Part shown: piece after piece, positions 5,409-9,459 of the stretch
Layout of the letters: each line of letters starts with the position of its first letter
Position numbering within the stretch: position 1 is the first letter of the stretch
From: SG8-41 sp044867805
GTDB lineage: Bacteria > Pseudomonadota > Gammaproteobacteria > Burkholderiales > SG8-41
DNA length: 9,459 nt
Assembly (NCBI GenBank): GCA_044867805.1
Contig: JBIOVQ010000287.1
Span: 1 to 9,459, forward strand
Direction of reading: 5' to 3'
Notes under the pieces: model-generated
What the model saw: the letters and a program-made list of their open reading frames with translations, nothing else
Told to the model about the DNA's origin: nothing
The model's database searches: none
Position numbers and translations under genes: made by a program

Positions 5409-5996
5409 TCAGGTCCCGATGCCGAGCTCCCGCTGCAGATCCGCCACAGCCTGCACCTGGCTGCGCTTGCGCCACGGCTTGCGCTCGTTGATCGGCAGGT
5501 TCTCGATCTCGGGCCGCACCTTGAGCCAGACGAACACGGGCGCCGGCCCGGCAAGGATCTTGCCCACTTCGATGGAGAAACGCTCGAGGTTGTCGAACTT
5601 GTGCGTGTGCTGGTAGCCGCATGCGCGCGCCAGGCCGTCGTAGGCCATCACCTTCGCGTTGGGAACGGGCTGGCCGCCGGTCGTGGCGTAAACTTCGTTG
5701 TCGAGCATGAAGTGGTAGAGGTTCTTCGGCTGCTGCTCCGCGATCGTCGCCAGGGCGCCCATGCCCATCAGGATGTCGCCCTCCGAATCGAACAGGACGA
5801 CCTTCTGGTCGGGCCGCGCCAGCGCAAAGCCCAGCGCGAAGGAAGCATGCCCGCCCATGGCCGGATCGCCCATCGGCAGATCGCGGTTCGGCTGCTTGCT
5901 GATGTTGACCCAGTGCTTCCCGCCGCGGCCGGGAACCACGATCGCATTACCCCGGTGCGTATTGAACACTTTGAGCAATTCCGCCGTATCGATCAT
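5409..5996 (-). CDS. Thiamine-diphosphate decarboxylase, beta (ThDP-binding) subunit
   Basis: A 195-residue C-terminal ThDP-binding half resembling the beta subunit of sulfopyruvate decarboxylase (ComE) and the C-terminal half of phosphonopyruvate decarboxylase. Key segments are MGDPAMGGHASFALGFALA (42-60), FDSEGDILMGMGALATIAEQQ (69-89) and MLDNEVYATTGGQ (97-109). Asp99-Asn100 and TGGQ are as expected. The usual GDGS at the start of the metal site reads SEGD (71-74), with Glu in place of the metal-binding Asp. With the alpha subunit it should decarboxylate a 2-oxo acid. I chose ATG 5996 over an in-frame TTG at 6002, because AGGGA lies eight bases before the ATG but only two before the TTG. 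It is separated from the alpha gene by 178 bp of repeats, which is odd for two halves of one enzyme. Confidence 0.88.
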   Translation of the reverse strand: MIDTAELLKVFNTHRGNAIVVPGRGGKHWVNISKQPNRDLPMGDPAMGGHASFALGFALARPDQKVVLFDSEGDILMGMGALATIAEQQPKNLYHFMLDNEVYATTGGQPVPNAKVMAYDGLARACGYQHTHKFDNLERFSIEVGKILAGPAPVFVWLKVRPEIENLPINERKPWRKRSQVQAVADLQRELGIGT

Positions 5997-6004
5997 TGCC
6001 AATT

Positions 6005-6009
6005 TCCCT
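6005..6009 (-). promoter_or_regulatory. Ribosome binding site that decides the beta subunit start
   Basis: AGGGA on the minus strand, eight bases before the ATG at 5996 and two before a TTG at 6002; it supports the ATG. Confidence 0.55.
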
Positions 6010-6015
6010 GGAAAA

Positions 6016-6075
6016 GCGTGACACGATGCTGCGTGACGCGGTAGTGCGTGACGCGGTGATGCGTGACGCGGTGAT
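6016..6075. repeat. Four 15-bp units, GCGTGACGCGGTNNT, left arm
   Basis: Units at 6016-6030, 6031-6045, 6046-6060 and 6061-6075; the last two are identical. They are inverted relative to 6107-6166, from which a 31-bp centre separates them. The array begins 7 bp beyond the ribosome binding site of the beta subunit gene. Confidence 0.9.
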
Positions 6076-6106
6076 GCGCAAGGTTTCAGCTATACCCACA
6101 CGCCCT

Positions 6107-6166
6107 ATCGGGTCACGTTTCATCGTGTCACGAATTATCGCGTCACGCTCCATCGTGTCACCGGGC
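6107..6166. repeat. Four 15-bp units, ATCGYGTCACGNNNN, right arm
   Basis: Units at 6107-6121, 6122-6136, 6137-6151 and 6152-6166. They are the reverse complement of the left-arm core (CGTGAC-CGAT), though the arms are diverged. The array ends next to the alpha subunit stop and touches the palindrome at 6164-6189. Confidence 0.9.
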
Positions 6167-6189
6167 TTCAATCGCTAGCGATTGAAGCC
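6164..6189. repeat. 26-bp perfect palindrome centred on the alpha subunit stop codon
   Basis: The 13-bp half GGCTTCAATCGCT is followed directly by its reverse complement. The TAG stop (6175-6177) lies at the centre; one half encodes the last residues (GFNR) and the other is non-coding. As RNA it could fold into an 11-bp stem with a 4-nt loop. No U-run follows. Confidence 0.9.
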
Positions 6190-6693
6190 GTGATATTCAT
6201 CCGCCACCAGCACCGCCACCGGCCGCTTCGTTTTCCTCGCTTCCTCGAACGCGATGGAGATGCGCGGCGCGTCGCCGTCGCCTTCCACCAGGTAGTAGTT
6301 GATGCCGAAGGCGTTGAGAAAGCGCTCGGTATAGGTCGCGGCGGTGTCGGTGTTGACGCCGTGGCGCGTCCAGCCGCGGTAGCCGACCATCATCACCACC
6401 GGCACGTTGAGGCCGAGCGCCCAGCCGCGCAGCGAATCGCCCGATTCCATCAGCCCGGTGTTCTGGATCAGGATAACGGGCGTCCTGCCGCCCGCCCACA
6501 CGCCCGCGGCGGTCGAGAACGCGAGCCCTTCCCGCGTCACCCCGACCAGGGTGAGCGACGGCTCCGCCTTCATCAGCACGAACAGCCAGTTCGTCTCGCT
6601 GTCGGGCAGCCAGATGACGTGGCTGACCGTGTTCTTCTTGAGCTCCGCGAGGACCGTTTCCGGGCTGAGGCTGGCTTTCTGAACGTCACTCAC
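6175..6693 (-). CDS. Thiamine-diphosphate decarboxylase, alpha (PYR) subunit
   Basis: A 172-residue N-terminal half of a ThDP enzyme, like the alpha subunit of sulfopyruvate decarboxylase (ComD) and the N-terminal part of phosphonopyruvate decarboxylase. The stretch GVTREGLAFSTAAGVWAGG (51-69) contains Glu55, the expected residue that activates the thiamine aminopyrimidine. It is followed by TPVILIQNTGLMES (71-84), the family's conserved QN-GL segment. The partner is the beta subunit downstream, and together they make one active site at the dimer interface. The start is GTG at 6691-6693, with AGGGGAG nine bases upstream; no ATG fits better. The substrate is uncertain: these small split enzymes also act on 2-oxo acids other than sulfopyruvate, and no coenzyme M or phosphonate genes are present. 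Confidence 0.88.
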   Translation of the reverse strand: MSDVQKASLSPETVLAELKKNTVSHVIWLPDSETNWLFVLMKAEPSLTLVGVTREGLAFSTAAGVWAGGRTPVILIQNTGLMESGDSLRGWALGLNVPVVMMVGYRGWTRHGVNTDTAATYTERFLNAFGINYYLVEGDGDAPRISIAFEEARKTKRPVAVLVADEYHGFNR

Positions 6694-6702
6694 TATGTGG
6701 AA

Positions 6703-6709
6703 CTCCCCT
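6703..6709 (-). promoter_or_regulatory. Ribosome binding site supporting the GTG start of the alpha subunit
   Basis: AGGGGAG on the minus strand, nine bases before the GTG at 6693. It is the evidence for a non-ATG start. Confidence 0.65.
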
Positions 6710-6734
6710 GGCCTGCGCAGGCAGCCATTCTATA

Positions 6735-6819
6735 TTTGAAAGGCGTGATTGGTGATTAGTGAGTAGTGAATAGGCCGACCAATTTTGAAAGGCGTGATTG
6801 GTGAGTAGTGAATAGGCCG
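6735..6819. repeat. Duplicated heptad array, copies differing by one unit
   Basis: Copy 1 (6735-6777, 43 bp) and copy 2 (6784-6819, 36 bp) share TTTGAAAGG, then GTGATT-type heptads, then AGGCCG. Copy 1 has four heptads (6744-6771) and copy 2 has three (6793-6813). The length difference is exactly 7 bp. The block lies just ahead of the decarboxylase alpha gene. Confidence 0.85.
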
Positions 6820-6839
6820 TTAAATGCAGGGTTTGGCCC

Positions 6840-6867
6840 AATCACCATTCACCAATCACTATTCACG
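6840..6867. repeat. Array of four 7-bp units, AATCACC/ATTCACC, at a stop codon
   Basis: AATCACC, ATTCACC, AATCACT, ATTCACG in register. Inverted relative to 6735-6819, with 20 bp between. It ends two bases before the EamA stop codon (6870-6872). Confidence 0.8.
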
Positions 6868-6869
6868 CA

Positions 6870-7724
6870 TTAGCTGTGGGCAAGGCTTGCCAGCGCAGCG
6901 ACGGCAAGAACGAGGCCCGCGGCTTTGCGCACGGTCAATGGCTCGCGCAGGAAGGCGAGCCCGAACGCGGCGGTGACGACGAAGCCCATCTGCGTGATCG
7001 GCACCAGCACGCTTGCCTCGCCGCGCGCGAGGCTTTCGAACAGGAGGACGAGCGCGGCCAGGAACATCACCGCCACCGCCGCGCCGTATCTCCAGCCGCC
7101 GCGCGGCGGCCGGATGCCGCGGTCCACCATCCACGCGAAGCCCGTCGAAAGCGGCAGGAATGCGGCTGCCTGCCCGGCAATGAAGGTGGCCGGGCTGCTT
7201 CCCGTGCCGGCGCCGACCTTGTAGAGGAAATTGGCCGCGCCCATCGCCGCCATCGCGATCAAGGCCTGCACGAGCGATGCGCGCGCGGCCGCGGGCGCCG
7301 GCGCTCCGGAGGATTCGCCGCCCAGCAGCAACCATACCGCGGCGAGCGCGAGAGCCAGGCCCGCGACCTTCCAGGCGGTGAGCGGCTCCCCCAGCAGCAG
7401 GACCGCGAGCGCCACGGTAACAGTGAAGCTCAGCCGGAAGATCGGCGTGACGACGCTGATCGACCCGCTCTTCAAGGCGCGCGCGAAATGGTAGAGCGCG
7501 ATGAACACGAACAGTCCCGCTCCCATGCCCCACAGCAGGGCGGTTTCGAGGGCGAGGGTTCCGGTGGCGAGGCCGTAGAGCGTGACGGCCGGCGCGAAGA
7601 ACCAGCCCTGCAGCATTACGAAGTGGTGCGCCTGCACCCCGGTCCTGGCGCCGCGCTGGTACACGAGGTCCACGAGCCCGAGAAGGACCATCGAGCCCAG
7701 GGCCAGCTCCAGGCCCGGAGTCAC
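6870..7724 (-). CDS. EamA/DMT-family transporter
   Basis: A 284-residue, ten-helix-type membrane protein built from two EamA repeats. Each repeat ends with the family's EPLT signature followed by a helix: GEPLTAWKVAGLALALA (from residue 112) and REPLTVRKAAGLVLAVA (from 260). EamA proteins move amino acids, nucleosides, sugars or other metabolites; the substrate here is unknown, but the position upstream of the decarboxylase suggests a metabolite of that pathway. The open frame reaches 7784, but its first 20 codons are made of 15-bp repeat units. I therefore chose GTG at 7722-7724, which has GGAGG four bases upstream and precedes the first hydrophobic helix. An ATG at 7689-7691 would cut into that helix. 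Confidence 0.85.
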   Translation of the reverse strand: MTPGLELALGSMVLLGLVDLVYQRGARTGVQAHHFVMLQGWFFAPAVTLYGLATGTLALETALLWGMGAGLFVFIALYHFARALKSGSISVVTPIFRLSFTVTVALAVLLLGEPLTAWKVAGLALALAAVWLLLGGESSGAPAPAAARASLVQALIAMAAMGAANFLYKVGAGTGSSPATFIAGQAAAFLPLSTGFAWMVDRGIRPPRGGWRYGAAVAVMFLAALVLLFESLARGEASVLVPITQMGFVVTAAFGLAFLREPLTVRKAAGLVLAVAALASLAHS

Positions 7725-7728
7725 TCGA

Positions 7729-7733
7729 CCTCC
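7729..7733 (-). promoter_or_regulatory. Ribosome binding site for the EamA gene
   Basis: GGAGG on the minus strand, four bases before the GTG at 7724. The spacing is short, so the start remains slightly uncertain. Confidence 0.45.
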
Positions 7734-7745
7734 GGCCTGGATGAA

Positions 7746-7805
7746 GCGTGACACGATGCTGCGTGACACGGTACTGCGTGACACGATAGTGCGTGACGCG
7801 ATACA
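7746..7805. repeat. Four 15-bp units, GCGTGACACGATNNT, left arm
   Basis: Units at 7746-7760, 7761-7775, 7776-7790 and 7791-7805. The first is identical to the first unit at 6016-6030. Inverted relative to 7836-7895 across a 30-bp centre. Confidence 0.9.
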
Positions 7806-7835
7806 GCGCTACCAGCCAAAGAAACTGCTCGCCTC

Positions 7836-7895
7836 ACCGTGTCACGAATCATCGCGTCACGCCTCATTGCGTCACGATCCATCGCGTCACGTTGT
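7836..7895. repeat. Four 15-bp units, ATCGCGTCACGNNNN, right arm at a stop codon
   Basis: Units at 7836-7850, 7851-7865, 7866-7880 and 7881-7895. The last base is the first base of the antiporter stop codon (7895-7897). Confidence 0.9.
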
Positions 7896-9448
7896 TAGAG
7901 CCTGGATTCCTGGTAATCCAGATCCTCCTCGACGTGGTGCAGCACCTCGTCGCTGATCTGGTTGTCGCGCCACAGCCGGATCAGCTCCTGCCGCTCGGCG
8001 GTGAGCGCCGCGCGGCGCAGGCGCTTGGCAGGATCGTCGCCGCGCTCGAGGAGCCCCGGCAGCCAGAGCGTGACCTTCTCCGCGAACTCGGCCCGGATGC
8101 GGTCGGCCACTTCCTGCCCGATCTTGTCCTGCGCCGCCCGCGCGTCGATGGCGGCGATCGCCGCCTTGCCCAGCGCGAGCTTGGCGCGCTGGAGCTCCTC
8201 CTGCTCGCTCCAGTCCGCGCCCACCTTGAGGACGCGGATCAACGGCCCCAGCGAGAGTCCCTGCACCACGAGCGTCACGGCGATCACGAAGTAGGTGAGG
8301 AACACGATCAGGTCGCGCTGCGGGAAAGGCGCCCCTTCGTTGATGGCGTACGGCAGGGCGAGCGCCGCCGCGAGCGAAACGATGCCGCGCATCCCGCACC
8401 AGCTCATGATGAAGTGCTCCGGCTCGCTGAACGGCGGCTCCCGCTGGGTGTGCGCGGGGAACAGGATCTGCCGCGCGTAGCTGGCCGGGTAGATCCAGGC
8501 GAAGCGCACCGCGATCGCCACCGCGCTGATCAGCGCGCCGTACCACATGAGTTCCAGCATCGACTGCCCCGTCAGGCGGTCGAGGATGCCGGAGAGCTGC
8601 AGGCCGATCAGGATGAAAACCAGGCTGTTCAGCAGGAACACGAGGAGGTTCCACGCCGAGCGCGCGATGATGCGCATTTCGGCGGAAACGATTTCCGGAG
8701 AGTAGCGCCCGCGCACGATCCCGGCCGCGACGACCGCCAGCACACCCGACATGTGCAGGTTCTCCGCCAGGATGTAGGCGGCATACGGCACCGACAGCGT
8801 CATCAGCACCTCGATGAAGGTATCGCCGAGATGCCGGTGGATGAAGACGAACAGGTGGCCGATCAGCACGCCTATCACGATGCCGCCGATGGACACCAGG
8901 ACGAACTGGACGCTGGCGTCGAACAGAGAGAAGACGCCGGTCAGCACCGCCGCCACGGCGAACTTGTAGAGCACCAGCCCGGACGCGTCGTTCACCAGGC
9001 TCTCACCCTCGAGGATCGTGACCACCCGGCGCGGGATGCTCAGCTGGCTCAGGATCGCCGTCGCCGCCACCGCGTCCGGGGGCGAGACGATGGCGCCGAA
9101 CGCGAACGCGGCCGCCCACGGGATGTCCGGGATCAGCAGTTTCAGCGCCGCGCCGACCGCAAGCGTGGTCGCGATGACCAGCCCGACCGCGAGCAGGCTG
9201 ATGGGACCGATCTGCGCCTTGAAGTCGCGCCATGACGTCAGCAGCGCGGCCTGGTACAGCACCGGCGGCAGCACCAGCACCAGGATCAGCTGGGGATCGA
9301 ACGGGAGCTGCGGCAGCTCCGGCAGGAAACCCAGGAGGCCGCCGCCGATGACGAGCGCGATCGGATACGGAATCTTCGCGCGCCGCGCGACCCAGCCCAC
9401 CGCGACCGCGCAGAACATGAGGAACAGGATGATTTGCAGCAGCTGCAT
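7895..9448 (-). CDS. CPA1-family Na+/H+ antiporter
   Basis: A 517-residue inner-membrane cation/proton antiporter of the bacterial CPA1 type (NhaP/YjcE-like), essentially full length. It has about a dozen hydrophobic segments up to residue 405 and a soluble, charged C-terminal tail (about 411-517). Signature motifs are FGAIVSPPDAVAATAILS (117-134) with Asp125, EGESLVNDASG (147-157) with the ion-binding Asn153-Asp154 pair, and SWCGMRGIVSLAAALALP (349-366). It exchanges Na+ or K+ for protons in pH and salt homeostasis. Its link to the downstream catabolic genes may be positional only. The ATG at 9446-9448 gives a sensible N-terminus, starting directly with a membrane helix; its ribosome binding site would lie at or beyond the window edge. 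Confidence 0.92.
   Translation of the reverse strand: MQLLQIILFLMFCAVAVGWVARRAKIPYPIALVIGGGLLGFLPELPQLPFDPQLILVLVLPPVLYQAALLTSWRDFKAQIGPISLLAVGLVIATTLAVGAALKLLIPDIPWAAAFAFGAIVSPPDAVAATAILSQLSIPRRVVTILEGESLVNDASGLVLYKFAVAAVLTGVFSLFDASVQFVLVSIGGIVIGVLIGHLFVFIHRHLGDTFIEVLMTLSVPYAAYILAENLHMSGVLAVVAAGIVRGRYSPEIVSAEMRIIARSAWNLLVFLLNSLVFILIGLQLSGILDRLTGQSMLELMWYGALISAVAIAVRFAWIYPASYARQILFPAHTQREPPFSEPEHFIMSWCGMRGIVSLAAALALPYAINEGAPFPQRDLIVFLTYFVIAVTLVVQGLSLGPLIRVLKVGADWSEQEELQRAKLALGKAAIAAIDARAAQDKIGQEVADRIRAEFAEKVTLWLPGLLERGDDPAKRLRRAALTAERQELIRLWRDNQISDEVLHHVEEDLDYQESRL
7902..7921 (-). repeat. 7-bp hairpin near the 3' end of the antiporter gene
   Basis: CTGGATT (7902-7908) and AATCCAG (7915-7921) form a stem with a 6-nt loop, within the last codons before the stop. 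It is weaker evidence for a recurrent 3'-end hairpin pattern. Confidence 0.35.
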
Positions 9449-9459
9449 AGGGCCGCATT

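Noticed and set aside
3098..5491. Very long plus-strand open frame opposite the molybdenum hydroxylase gene
   Set aside because: Its translation is Arg-, His- and Asp-rich with no domain, while the minus-strand frame has all the family motifs. It is an antisense shadow of GC-rich coding sequence.
7725..7784. N-terminal extension of the EamA protein to 7784
   Set aside because: The 20 extra residues come from tandem 15-bp repeat units (SRSTVSRSIVSRF), not from protein-like sequence.
2070..7895. CRISPR array
   Set aside because: Units are 7 or 15 bp, directly tandem without unique spacers, and there are no cas genes.
7793..9235. Long plus-strand frame opposite the antiporter
   Set aside because: It shows the same low-complexity Arg/His/Asp composition and starts inside a 15-bp repeat array; the minus-strand antiporter explains the region.

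Overview
The window is a GC-rich stretch of bacterial chromosome. Gene families and style (a CoxL-type molybdenum hydroxylase, a split 2-oxo acid decarboxylase and repeat-laden spacers) suggest a soil or freshwater proteobacterium, perhaps betaproteobacterial. That placement is an inference; there is no rRNA or other taxonomic marker. All eight supported genes are on the minus strand, so the reading order runs from high to low coordinates.

Layout in reading order: a CPA1-type Na+/H+ antiporter (7895-9448); an EamA-family transporter (6870-7724); the alpha half (6175-6693) and beta half (5409-5996) of a thiamine-diphosphate decarboxylase related to sulfopyruvate/phosphonopyruvate decarboxylase; a xanthine dehydrogenase-family molybdopterin subunit (3035-5332); a single-domain cupin (2128-2709); a divergent type II dehydroquinase-fold protein that lacks several catalytic residues (1519-1959); and a lower-GC orphan with a signal peptide (417-1316). 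Positions 1-416 hold no supported gene, only REP-like and GAAGG-type repeats. The block from the decarboxylase to the dehydroquinase-like protein looks like a catabolic module for an oxidised organic acid: hydroxylation by the Mo enzyme, decarboxylation by the ThDP enzyme, and accessory cupin and dehydratase-fold steps. The EamA protein is a possible permease for it. The substrate cannot be read from the sequence.

The most unusual feature is in the spacers. All seven intergenic gaps carry short arrays of 7-bp or 15-bp units, most with exactly four units. One arm abuts or overlaps the stop codon of the upstream gene. A second, mostly oppositely oriented arm lies toward the start of the next gene. 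At least five different 'words' are used, yet the architecture is the same. Two gaps hold matched 4+4 inverted arrays of a 15-bp unit around a spacer of about 30 bp. One array is duplicated, with the copies differing by exactly one heptad. There is also a 26-bp perfect palindrome centred on a stop codon and a 24-bp perfect palindrome inside the Mo-enzyme gene. Heptameric STRR sequences of cyanobacteria are the nearest known analogue I can name; the conserved placement against stop codons is what deserves study.
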